NCBI GenBank assembly: GCA_964540095.1
Contig: CAZILH010000007.1
Span: 1-42,121, forward strand
Direction: 5' to 3'
Length of the DNA: 42,121 nt
DNA from: CALMZN01 sp964540095
GTDB lineage: Bacteria > Patescibacteriota > Patescibacteriia > UBA1558 > GWA2-36-10
The first letter of the stretch is position 1, and the number at the start of each line of letters is the position of its first letter. Positions 1 through 7,522 of this stretch are shown here, one piece after another. The notes under the pieces are model-generated. The model was given only the letters and a program-made list of their open reading frames with translations, was not told where the DNA came from and searched no databases. The translations under genes and the position numbers were made by a program.

Positions 1-146
1 AGGGTTTTGAAATTAGCTCTTCGGAAATGGTTTATTTATCAAAAAACCAGGCAGAAGTAAAAGATAGTGAAAAATTGATAAAATTATTGGATGAGCTCGA
101 TGAGCTCGATGATGTCAACAACATCTATACCAACGCCAATATATAA
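1..146 (+). CDS. yebC: YebC/PmpR-type regulator, 3' end only
   Basis: Only the last 47 codons are inside the window (first full codon at position 3, stop TAA at 144-146). The C-terminus ends in DDVNNIYTNANI, the typical ending of the YebC/PmpR (TACO1-like) family, which act as DNA-binding regulators and, in recent work, as translation factors for difficult sequences. The gene lies 3 nt before ruvC, the usual yebC-ruvC arrangement, so the two are probably co-transcribed. A 9-bp in-frame tandem repeat (GATGAGCTC twice, 90-107) encodes DELDEL just before the end; it may be a small local duplication. The N-terminal DNA-binding part is not visible. Identification rests on the tail motif plus context. 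Confidence 0.85.
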   Translation, partial: GFEISSSEMVYLSKNQAEVKDSEKLIKLLDELDELDDVNNIYTNANI

Positions 147-149
147 ATC

Positions 150-644
150 ATGACAAAAAAATTTACTATTTTAGGATTTGATCCAGGGCTAGCCGACACT
201 GGTTTTGGCGTGATTTGTCGGGAAAATAATAAATTGCGTTATCTGACTTGTGGCAGTATAAAAACTACAGCTGGCAAAAATTTTTCTAGTCGGATATTAG
301 AAATATATCTGGAAGTAAGTAAGTTGATAAAGGAATATGAGCCCGATCTAGTAGCCGTGGAAAAACTTTTTTTTGCCAAAAACACCAAAACAGCTATTGA
401 TGTCAGTCAAGCCAGAGGAGTGCTACTACTAGCCATTGTTGAGCAGAAAAAAACTTTGGTGGAATTGACACCACTACAAGTAAAACAGGCAGTGACCGGC
501 TCTGGACAGGCCAGTAAGCGTCAAATTGGGGTCATGGTTAGGACTTTGTTACAATTGTCAGCTGTGCCAAGGTCTGATGATGCGGCTGATGCTTTGGCCA
601 TTGCCATTGCCGGCGTTTCATTTAATCCACTTTTAAGGAAATAA
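150..644 (+). CDS. ruvC: Holliday junction resolvase RuvC
   Basis: This is the crossover junction endodeoxyribonuclease that cuts four-way junctions with RuvAB. It has 164 residues, a normal family length. The RNase H-like fold starts with GFDPGLADTGFG, giving catalytic Asp11. Glu71 lies in VAVEKLFFAKNT, and the C-terminal DDAADALAIAIA supplies Asp144 and Asp147, so all four acidic metal ligands of the E. coli enzyme (D7, E66, D138, D141) have counterparts. The start ATG at 150 follows the yebC stop by 3 nt, and the stop overlaps the ATG of the next gene by one base (TAATG), so translation is probably coupled into the glycogen synthase gene. ruvA and ruvB are not in the window. Confidence 0.97.
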   Translation: MTKKFTILGFDPGLADTGFGVICRENNKLRYLTCGSIKTTAGKNFSSRILEIYLEVSKLIKEYEPDLVAVEKLFFAKNTKTAIDVSQARGVLLLAIVEQKKTLVELTPLQVKQAVTGSGQASKRQIGVMVRTLLQLSAVPRSDDAADALAIAIAGVSFNPLLRK

Positions 645-2131
645 TGAAAAAATTAAAAATCGTTTCAATTTCAGCTGAGGTGCATCCTTATTCCAAAACG
701 GGTGGTTTGGGTGATGTGACGCGGTCATTACCTAAGGCCTTTCATCGTTTGGGGCATGAGGTAATTATCGTTACTCCATTTTATGCCAAGGTCATAGATC
801 AGGGAAAGTTTAAAATAGAAAAAATTTTTAGTGATGTTAAATTAAATATTGATGCCGAAAATGAAGAATCAGTCAGCTACTATCGCACCGAATTATTGCC
901 CGGCTTGAAGGTGTATTTTGTTGGTAATGAAAAATATTTTTCTCGTCACAAAAAATTGTATGGTTCGGAGCACGAAAATGCTCGTTTTTATCTTTTTGAT
1001 ATAGCTGTCCTCAAATTAATATCGCTGTTAAAATTCAAAGCTGATATTATTCATTGTCACGACTGGCACTCAGGTCTAGTGCCCTACTTAAAACAAAATC
1101 GTTTCAAAAAAAGCGAAACTCTTTCTAAGGCCGCCACGGTTTATACTATTCATAATTTGGTATTTCAATTGGGACACAATTGGTGGGAAGTGCCAGAGAA
1201 GTATAAGGATAAGGGAATTAAGGCCCTGCCATTGTTTGGTGATAAAAAAATTGAGTATATCAATTTTGCTAAGCGGGGTATTCTCAATGCCGATGTTATC
1301 AATACGGTTTCCGAGACCTATGCTGAAGAAATATTACGGCCAAGTTTTGGGCAGGATCTGCACCGTATTTTGAGAAATAGAAAAGAAAATCTCTTTGGCA
1401 TCGTCAATGGTATTGACTATAAGGATTATAACCCCATCAATGATCCTAATTTGGTATTGAATTATGATCATAAAAAAATACAACGAAAAAAAGTAAACAA
1501 AGAGCGCATTCAAAAATTATTCAACCTTAAGGTTGATAAAGATGCGCCAGTCTTGTGTACCACCTCGCGAGTCACTTACCAAAAGGGCTTTGAGTTGATA
1601 TTGAACACCATCAATAACATCATGGATATGGGCGCTCAGCTGATTGTCATCGGTGCTGGCGATAAGAGCTATATCAACGAATTCATGAAACTAGCTAAAA
1701 AGTACCCCAAACAATTAGCAGTCATACCCTCGCACAAGGAAAATCAAAAATATGAGACCTTGGTTTACGCCGGCTCAGATATGTTTTTGCTACCCTCGCA
1801 TCATGAGCCCTGCGGCATCAATCAGCTGATTAGTTTTCGTTATGGTTGTGTGCCCATTGTTAGGCAAACTGGTGGCTTGAATGATACGGTAGAAAATTTT
1901 GAACCAAACAATGAAGCTAGTAATGGTTTTACCTTCAAAAATTACGATCAAAATGAATTTTTGATTGCCTTAACCAGGGCCCTAGAAACCTACAAGCACA
2001 AAAAAATGTGGCGGGACTTGGCTTGTCGTGGCATGAAGGCCTCCTATTCTTGGGAAATACCAGCCAAAGAATATTTGGAGCTTTATCAGCACGCTATTAA
2101 GATAAAAAATGAAAAAGATAACTTGGGTTAA
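644..2131 (+). CDS. glgA: Glycogen/starch synthase GlgA, copy 1 (GT5)
   Basis: This GT-B glucosyltransferase adds glucose from ADP- or UDP-glucose to the non-reducing end of alpha-1,4-glucan. At 495 residues it matches the family. The N-terminal half begins KIVSISAEVHPYSKTGGLGDV, with the KxGGL nucleotide-binding loop, and HCHDWHSGLVP carries the conserved active-site His. The C-terminal GT5 half has CTTSRVTYQKGF (Arg and Lys for the sugar-nucleotide phosphates) and SHHEPCGINQL, with the conserved Glu of the E-x7-E/EPCG region. It overlaps the downstream GH57 gene by 23 nt. A second, clearly diverged GlgA lies 2.3 kb downstream, so this is an old paralogue pair and not a fresh duplication. 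The nucleotide donor is unknown because no glgC is visible. Confidence 0.93.
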   Translation: MKKLKIVSISAEVHPYSKTGGLGDVTRSLPKAFHRLGHEVIIVTPFYAKVIDQGKFKIEKIFSDVKLNIDAENEESVSYYRTELLPGLKVYFVGNEKYFSRHKKLYGSEHENARFYLFDIAVLKLISLLKFKADIIHCHDWHSGLVPYLKQNRFKKSETLSKAATVYTIHNLVFQLGHNWWEVPEKYKDKGIKALPLFGDKKIEYINFAKRGILNADVINTVSETYAEEILRPSFGQDLHRILRNRKENLFGIVNGIDYKDYNPINDPNLVLNYDHKKIQRKKVNKERIQKLFNLKVDKDAPVLCTTSRVTYQKGFELILNTINNIMDMGAQLIVIGAGDKSYINEFMKLAKKYPKQLAVIPSHKENQKYETLVYAGSDMFLLPSHHEPCGINQLISFRYGCVPIVRQTGGLNDTVENFEPNNEASNGFTFKNYDQNEFLIALTRALETYKHKKMWRDLACRGMKASYSWEIPAKEYLELYQHAIKIKNEKDNLG

Positions 2132-3260
2132 TTTTTTGCACATCTATCAGCCACCCTGGCAGGCAGTCGGAGTGGTACAGCAGATAGCTAGTCAAAGCTA
2201 CGAGTATTTGGTTTATCTTTTTAAAAAATATCCAAAATATCGAGCCACTATAAATATCAGTGGCTGTTTACTGGACATGCTTTTTGAAATCCGACCGGAC
2301 TTGGTCAAAGAATTACAAAAATTAGTAAGCCGAAAACAAATTGAGTTAACAGCCACAGCCAAATTTCATCCGCTTTTGCCACTGCTCAGTCAGGAAGAAG
2401 TGGTTAGACAAATACAATTAAATACCGAGACCTTAAAAAAGTTTTTTCCAGGAGTAAAGCCAAGCGGTTTTTATTTGCCGGAAATGGCCTATAGCCAAGG
2501 AGTGGCAAAAATTATCAAACAGTTGGGTTATAAATGGATAATACTGGATCCAATATGCGCCAATGAAAAGATTGATAATAATATACGCTATAGTATTAAA
2601 AATATTGGCTTGGCAGTTATTTTTCGTGATAGAATAATATCAAAAAAATATCCAGCCGAAGAGATTTATCACAAGCTAGAAAAACTAAGGACCAATGAAA
2701 CAATAATTACCGCTACTGACGGCGAAATATATGGCCATCGCCACGAAGATTGGCAAGGGCATATTGAAAAAGTAATTTCTCATAAAAACTTGGAAACAAA
2801 AACAGTATCCCAATACATATTGGGGCTAAGTAAGAAAAAAACCATTACTTTACGTTCGGGAACTTGGGAGTCAACATTAGCAGAACTAAAATCTAATAGG
2901 CCTTTTGTAATGTGGGCTGATCCAGGTAATAAAATCCAGCAAGATTTGTGGGCTCTAGTTGCTTTGGCTAGTAGCTTGCTAAAAAAATACAAAAAAGATC
3001 CTAGTTTTCAATGGGCCAGAATGCATCTTGATCAGGGTTTGATTTCTTGCACTTTTTGGTGGGCTTCAGCCAGGAAGCCCTCGGCTTTTTCTCCTTTGAC
3101 TTGGCATCCTGACATGATCGATAATGGTGTCGAAGAGTTGGTACGCAGTGTGCGATCTCTACAGCGCGCAACAACTAAAGAAAAAATACAGGCCGAGAAG
3201 TTATATCTAGAAGTTAAAAAAAATACTTGGATGATTCATTGGAAAAAATATAGTAAATAA
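2109..3260 (+). CDS. Glycoside hydrolase family 57 (alpha-amylase/glucanotransferase-like)
   Basis: This is a predicted alpha-glucan-acting (beta/alpha)7-barrel enzyme of family GH57, which includes amylases, 4-alpha-glucanotransferases, amylopullulanases and branching enzymes. Region 1 of the family, normally HxHQP, reads FLHIYQPP near residues 10-16. GFYLPEMAYS near residue 125 holds the expected catalytic Glu, and TATDGEIYGHRH near residues 202-211 holds the expected acid/base Asp. At 383 residues it is shorter than GH57 branching enzymes (usually over 500), so a hydrolase or transferase role is more likely than branching. No signal peptide is seen, so it is cytoplasmic. The ATG at 2109 lies inside the 3' end of glgA, implying translational coupling and a shared role in glucan metabolism. 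Confidence 0.85.
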   Translation: MKKITWVNFLHIYQPPWQAVGVVQQIASQSYEYLVYLFKKYPKYRATINISGCLLDMLFEIRPDLVKELQKLVSRKQIELTATAKFHPLLPLLSQEEVVRQIQLNTETLKKFFPGVKPSGFYLPEMAYSQGVAKIIKQLGYKWIILDPICANEKIDNNIRYSIKNIGLAVIFRDRIISKKYPAEEIYHKLEKLRTNETIITATDGEIYGHRHEDWQGHIEKVISHKNLETKTVSQYILGLSKKKTITLRSGTWESTLAELKSNRPFVMWADPGNKIQQDLWALVALASSLLKKYKKDPSFQWARMHLDQGLISCTFWWASARKPSAFSPLTWHPDMIDNGVEELVRSVRSLQRATTKEKIQAEKLYLEVKKNTWMIHWKKYSK

Positions 3261-3336
3261 AAGGGATAAGCTAAAAGTCAGAAGCAATTATTTTACTTTA
3301 TTTTTTTAAACATTTTATTAAATAATTTGCAATGGG

Positions 3337-4398
3337 ATGGAGATTACAAGCATCAAACAATACATGGATAAATTGCTGGATCAGGATTTTATTACAGTTT
3401 TGTTTAATCAACGGCTCAATAAATTTTATCCAGATTTTAAGCAAGTAGATAGCATTGTTTTTCATCCTTACAAGCGCCACGTTGGCAAAACCAGCATGAT
3501 AATGGTGGTAGAGTATGTGTTAAGTTATTTAACAATAGATGAAAAAATAAAAACAATCAGTTTATTTTCTTCGGCACACTCGGATGGCTCTAGAACAAGA
3601 TCTTTTTATGGTCAAAGTTATTTGTATGATCACGGTTTTGGTCAAGGCAATTTTTTGGTTGGCCGGCCCCTGTTTTATCTTGACGAGCAGTTTGCTTTTT
3701 TTTATGAAGCAGTGCTGGGCCGTACTTTTCGTAAAGTTATGCAGGAAAAGCCCGAACAAGATTTTTCCGTTATTTTGGATTTGGCGGCTAGGTGGGTAAA
3801 ACAAATGCACGATTGTCCGGTTGATAAAGAAAATAAGTTTGTATCTTTTGATTTCAGCGAAATGTCGCCCAAACCGCAAAGATTTTTGGATGACATGACC
3901 AAGGTTTATCCAGAATTAGCTCAGCGTCTAGCCAGCACCTTTCATCGCCTAGCTGATTTGAAGAAAAGAAATTTCAACACCTTTCCGGTTTCGATTATAC
4001 ACGGTGATTATCATCCCGAAAATATCATTGTAAAAAAGTCGGAGCCAGATAAAATAAAAGTTATTGATTTTACTGATTTATCCTTGGGCGATCCCATGGT
4101 GGACTTGGGGTCATTCATTCAGCAGATAGATTTTATGGGCTTTGAGTGTTTGAGCAGGGCTAATATAAATAAGTATAAAACTATTTTTTTGGAATATTAT
4201 TTTAATAAAAAATTCCAAGACATTGATATCAACGATTTGAACAGAATAAATTTATACCAGGCCTGGGTAGTTTTGCGCACCACTTTGTTGCTTTTTTATG
4301 CCAAGTCAGCCAGTCACCCACTTGGCGAGTTGATTGAGGAAATAGATCGCTATTTGACCTTGGCTGAAAGTGGTGAAAGAAAAATAAATTTGTATTAA
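3337..4398 (+). CDS. APH-family small-molecule kinase
   Basis: This 353-residue protein has the aminoglycoside phosphotransferase/choline kinase fold. The catalytic loop HGDYHPENIIV is at about residue 222 (HGDxxxxN) and the metal-binding VIDFTDLSLGDP at about residue 243. The family covers antibiotic kinases, choline and homoserine kinases, maltokinase and N-acetylhexosamine 1-kinase. Sitting between a GH57 enzyme and a second glgA, with a GalT-like gene following, it is more plausibly a sugar kinase making a sugar 1-phosphate than a resistance gene; that is inference from context. The start ATG at 3337 has no Shine-Dalgarno sequence, and 76 nt separate it from the GH57 stop. The gene is 12 nt before glgA copy 2. 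Confidence 0.8.
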   Translation: MEITSIKQYMDKLLDQDFITVLFNQRLNKFYPDFKQVDSIVFHPYKRHVGKTSMIMVVEYVLSYLTIDEKIKTISLFSSAHSDGSRTRSFYGQSYLYDHGFGQGNFLVGRPLFYLDEQFAFFYEAVLGRTFRKVMQEKPEQDFSVILDLAARWVKQMHDCPVDKENKFVSFDFSEMSPKPQRFLDDMTKVYPELAQRLASTFHRLADLKKRNFNTFPVSIIHGDYHPENIIVKKSEPDKIKVIDFTDLSLGDPMVDLGSFIQQIDFMGFECLSRANINKYKTIFLEYYFNKKFQDIDINDLNRINLYQAWVVLRTTLLLFYAKSASHPLGELIEEIDRYLTLAESGERKINLY

Positions 4399-4410
4399 TT
4401 TTTTTTAGTT

Positions 4411-5907
4411 ATGTTAAACAAAAATAAAACCCGCTTCGCGCGCGAAGCGAGGCGAGCAAAAGTTCTGTTCTGTGCCGCCGAAGCCAGCCCTTTGGCCAAG
4501 GTGGGTGGTTTGGCAGATGTAGTTGGTTCTCTGCCAAAAGCTTTGGTTAAAATTGGCCTTGATGTTCGTCTGATTTTGCCATATTACGCTGTCATCAAAG
4601 GAAAATACAAAACTAAGTTAGTAAAAAAAGATCTACCGATTAGCTTGGATGGTCAGCAGCAGCGCTTTGATCTTTATCAAACTACATTGCCAAATAGCAA
4701 GGTGCCAGTGTATTTAGTCAAACACAAGTTTTTTGATTATCCCGAAATATATTTTGGCACTAAAAAAATTAGTTTAAATAAAAGATTAATAAGTGATGTC
4801 GAGCGCTACACCTTTTTTTCTAAAGCCGTGGTTGAGGTTATGAAAGCGCTTAATTGGCAAATAGACATAGTTCACTGCCATGATTGGCACACAGCACTAG
4901 TTCCCACCTTTATCGATGAATATTCAGTGAAATATAGCAGTTTTCCCAACACCAAGACACTGCTAACCATACACAATTTAGCCAACCAAGGACTCAGCCA
5001 TTTGGATATATTGGATTATGCTGGTTTGCATCATGATCTGACTCCAGCAGTGATGGAAGATTATTATGATCAGGATGGCCAAATTTTGGATTTGATGAAA
5101 ATCGGTATTTTGTCAGCCGATCACATAAATACAGTCAGCCCCAGCTACGCTAAAGAAATATTAACCAAGCAATATGGCGAGCATTTAGAAAAGTATTTGC
5201 TAAGGCGCCATAAAAATCTTAGTGGCATAGTCAATGGTCTTGATGTAGATTTTTTTGATCCCAATAAAGACAAATTAATTTACCAAAAATATAATTACAA
5301 AAATTTTGGGATTGGCAAGAAAGTAAATAAGCAAAAATTACAGAAAGCTCTGGGCCTGGATACTAATCAACATGTGCCACTGTTTGGTCTAGTGACGCGC
5401 TTATTCAAACAAAAGGGTTTGGATATTTTGTTGCCGGCCATTGAAGAACTTTTGAAAAAATCCAAGTTTCAATTAGTGGTTTTGGGCTCTGGTCAAGCAG
5501 AATATGAAAAAGCGCTAAAAAATTTGCAAAGCAAATATCCAAAAACAGTGGCTGTCAAAATAGGCTTTGATGCTCGCTTGGCGCAAAAAATTTACGCGGC
5601 TTCGGATTTTTTCTTGATGCCTTCATTTTTTGAGCCCTGTGGTTTGGGACAAATGATTGCTATGCGCTATGGCTCCATACCTATTGTCAGAGCGACTGGT
5701 GGTCTCAAAGACACAGTCACCAGCCAGAGCGGTTTGGTTTTTAAAAAGTATAGTCAAAGTGAATTGGAGAGAATGATGAAAAAGGCCTTAAGATTATATA
5801 GTGCTCCCAAGATTTTGAATGGCATGGTAAAACACGATATGCAATTAGATTTTTCTTGGAAAAAATCAGCCCTTGCTTATCAAAAACTTTATAAAAAATT
5901 AAATTAA
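4411..5907 (+). CDS. glgA: Glycogen/starch synthase GlgA, copy 2 (GT5)
   Basis: This second GT5 synthase has 498 residues. KVLFCAAEASPLAKVGGLADV carries the KxGGL loop and sits close to the canonical GlgA N-terminal pattern. HCHDWHTALVP, LVTRLFKQKGLDIL and SFFEPCGLGQM supply the active-site His, Arg/Lys and Glu regions, so it looks catalytically complete. The protein has about 16 extra N-terminal residues, partly encoded by a perfect 18-bp palindrome at 4432-4449; no other in-frame start is evident nearer the conserved core, so the ATG at 4411 is kept. The motifs are closer to standard bacterial GlgA than those of copy 1, so the two may differ in donor or in chain initiation versus elongation. 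Confidence 0.93.
   Translation: MLNKNKTRFAREARRAKVLFCAAEASPLAKVGGLADVVGSLPKALVKIGLDVRLILPYYAVIKGKYKTKLVKKDLPISLDGQQQRFDLYQTTLPNSKVPVYLVKHKFFDYPEIYFGTKKISLNKRLISDVERYTFFSKAVVEVMKALNWQIDIVHCHDWHTALVPTFIDEYSVKYSSFPNTKTLLTIHNLANQGLSHLDILDYAGLHHDLTPAVMEDYYDQDGQILDLMKIGILSADHINTVSPSYAKEILTKQYGEHLEKYLLRRHKNLSGIVNGLDVDFFDPNKDKLIYQKYNYKNFGIGKKVNKQKLQKALGLDTNQHVPLFGLVTRLFKQKGLDILLPAIEELLKKSKFQLVVLGSGQAEYEKALKNLQSKYPKTVAVKIGFDARLAQKIYAASDFFLMPSFFEPCGLGQMIAMRYGSIPIVRATGGLKDTVTSQSGLVFKKYSQSELERMMKKALRLYSAPKILNGMVKHDMQLDFSWKKSALAYQKLYKKLN
4432..4449. repeat. Perfect 18-bp palindrome inside glgA copy 2
   Basis: CGCTTCGCG is followed directly by its reverse complement CGCGAAGCG. It is more GC-rich than its surroundings and encodes an Arg/Ala/Glu-rich stretch (RFAREAR) that is absent from the usual GlgA N-terminus. 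It resembles a small palindromic element inserted in frame near the start of the gene. Confidence 0.7.
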
Positions 5908-5945
5908 TTCACCCCCTAAAATAATTTTAAATTAATTTTTCAAAT

Positions 5946-6881
5946 ATGATAAAATCAGAATTTAGAAAAGATTATATTCAAGAAAAATATGTTATCATTG
6001 CTCCGCGGCGAATAAGGCGGCCAAATGATGTCAGAGTGCCGATCGATCAGACCACCAAGCAATTTGATGAGGCCTGTCAGTTTTGCCCTGGTCATCTGAA
6101 AGGTGACAAGCTTCTCTATCATCTTGGGCCAGCCAAAAATTGGCGCATTGCCACCAAGGCCAACAAATATCCAGTGGTGACTCTCAATAATCCTTTGGCC
6201 TATGGCCAGCAAGAAGTGGTCATAGAAACACCGGATCATCTTAGAGAGCTGGAGGACTTGCCAGTGGAGCATTTGGCCGAGCTGCTGACAACTTATGCCG
6301 AAAGAACCAAAGCTATTACTAAAAATAAAAAAATAGAATATATTTTGATATTCAAAAATAATGGTGGCACAGCCGGCGCCTCTCTGCAACACTCACATTC
6401 GCAAATTTTTGCTACTAATTTTTTACCACCGCATTTGGCTGATAAATCTCAGCGCCAACAAGCTTATAAACTGCAAAAAGGCACTTGTGTTTATTGTGAT
6501 GTAATAAAAAAAGAAAAAAAAGGTCCGCGTTTTGTCTGGCAGGACAAAAATATCATTGCTTTCACGCCTTATGCCTCGATGTTTAATTATGAAATATGGA
6601 TTATGCCCAAAAGGCACATCGATAATATTACTTTGCTTACGGCGGAGGAGAAGTTATCTTGGGCCAAGATTTTGAAACACAGTTTGAAAAAAATAAGTTT
6701 GCTCAATCTGCCTTATAATTATTATTTTCATCAGGTGATTCATGATGAAGACCAGCATTTGTATATGAAGATAGTGCCTCGTGGCTCTGTCTGGGCTGGA
6801 GTAGAGATTGGCTCAGGTCTTATCATCAATCCTATTGCTCCAGAGGAAGCGGCTAAGTTTTATAGATTAGGGTTGAAATAA
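5946..6881 (+). CDS. galT: GalT-like hexose-1-phosphate nucleotidylyltransferase (HIT superfamily)
   Basis: This 311-residue member of the galactose-1-phosphate uridylyltransferase family transfers UMP (or AMP) between a nucleotide sugar and a sugar 1-phosphate through a histidine intermediate. GGTAGASLQHSHSQIFAT near residue 150 contains the HxHxQ active site. EACQFCPG near residue 47 and CVYC near residue 180 are CxxC pairs that probably bind zinc. PKRHI and the C-terminal HLYMKIVPR fit the second HIT-like half. It is slightly shorter than E. coli GalT (348). ADP-glucose phosphorylase belongs to the same family, and with two GlgA genes upstream that activity is a real alternative. The gene starts at the ATG after TTTTTCAAAT, with no Shine-Dalgarno sequence, 38 nt after glgA. 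Confidence 0.85.
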   Translation: MIKSEFRKDYIQEKYVIIAPRRIRRPNDVRVPIDQTTKQFDEACQFCPGHLKGDKLLYHLGPAKNWRIATKANKYPVVTLNNPLAYGQQEVVIETPDHLRELEDLPVEHLAELLTTYAERTKAITKNKKIEYILIFKNNGGTAGASLQHSHSQIFATNFLPPHLADKSQRQQAYKLQKGTCVYCDVIKKEKKGPRFVWQDKNIIAFTPYASMFNYEIWIMPKRHIDNITLLTAEEKLSWAKILKHSLKKISLLNLPYNYYFHQVIHDEDQHLYMKIVPRGSVWAGVEIGSGLIINPIAPEEAAKFYRLGLK

Positions 6882-6885
6882 GTAT

Positions 6886-6916
6886 CGCCCACAGGGCGAC
6901 CACCCTTTGGGCGGTA
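6886..6916. other. Small GC-rich hairpins after galT
   Basis: CGCCC-ACA-GGGCG (6886-6898) is followed by an imperfect CCACCC-TTT-GGGCGG hairpin. Both lie between the galT stop and the larger structured element. They have no T-tract, so they are more likely 3'-UTR structure or repeat debris than terminators. Confidence 0.45.
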
Positions 6917-6943
6917 AAGTTGAAAGTAAAAAGTTGAAATTAT

Positions 6944-7010
6944 AATACCCCCTCTGTCCTAGCGGACATCTCCCCCTAAATTAGGGGGAGAAAAATAGGG
7001 GGTATTTTTT
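6944..7010 (+). terminator. Three-way-junction hairpin with T6 tail, likely galT terminator and interspersed repeat
   Basis: The outer stem AATACCCCCT (6944-6953) pairs with AGGGGGTATT (6997-7006). Inside it are two more hairpins: TGTCC-TAGC-GGACA (6955-6968), and an arm of 11 pairs built on TCTCCCCCTAA and its complement (6969-6991). T7005-7010 follows, so on the plus strand it can terminate galT transcription; it also faces the convergent gene at 7088. The complexity exceeds that of a simple terminator and resembles an interspersed palindromic element. Confidence 0.75.
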
Positions 7011-7087
7011 GGCTAATATTAGGTAAATATTTATTTAATATTATCAACAGTTATTATATAATCCTTAAAATCTATATAATTATTTTT

Positions 7088-7516
7088 TTATTGGTTAATA
7101 TTTTGAGCAATAAATTGATAAAGTGCCATTGCGGCGTATTCTGTATAGGTATTGTTAGTGCAACTGAAGCGATAGTAATCGTCGACTGATCGTATAATAT
7201 TATCAGGAGAAGTTGATCCTATTCTTTGTGTCCGTTCTAAAATATGGTTGAGTTTTTCAATGATTTTCTCTATAGTTGTGCCAGAGTCTTTTTCTTTTTG
7301 TAATTCAGCAGTAACTTCTTGAATAATGCTTAGATATTTTTGATAAATTGGCCTTAGATGTTTTTCTATCAGCAAGTCTTTTTCATTTGCCTGAATCCAT
7401 CCAGTATCTAGAGCATAGGTAAGGCATTCTTCGTAATATGTATTTTCATCCATGACCCTACCTTTGTTTTCATTTTGTATTTCTGGCCATTGTCCTGGTA
7501 ATCTTGGTTTTTCCAT
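7088..7516 (-). CDS. Hypothetical protein, helical, downstream of tyrS
   Basis: I do not recognise this 142-residue protein. It is rich in Glu, Lys, Ile and Asn, has no signal peptide or membrane segment, and its middle (about residues 45-100) looks like long amphipathic helices. It contains YYEECLTYAL and DDYYRFSCTNNTYTEYAAMALY, with two or three Cys but no clear metal site. The ATG at 7516 is preceded by the A-rich TAATAAAAT start context common in this window. It lies 6 nt after the tyrS stop on the same strand, so it is probably co-transcribed with tyrS and shares its structured leader. The direction, tight spacing and start context support a real gene. Function is unknown. Confidence 0.65.
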   Translation of the reverse strand: MEKPRLPGQWPEIQNENKGRVMDENTYYEECLTYALDTGWIQANEKDLLIEKHLRPIYQKYLSIIQEVTAELQKEKDSGTTIEKIIEKLNHILERTQRIGSTSPDNIIRSVDDYYRFSCTNNTYTEYAAMALYQFIAQNINQ

Positions 7517-7522
7517 ATTTTA

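Noticed and set aside
3337..4398. Antibiotic resistance gene
   Set aside because: The APH fold alone does not indicate resistance, and the surrounding genes are for glucan metabolism.
644..5907. Recent tandem duplication of glgA
   Set aside because: The two proteins differ throughout, including active-site neighbourhoods (SHHEPCGINQ against SFFEPCGLGQ), so the pair is old or acquired separately.
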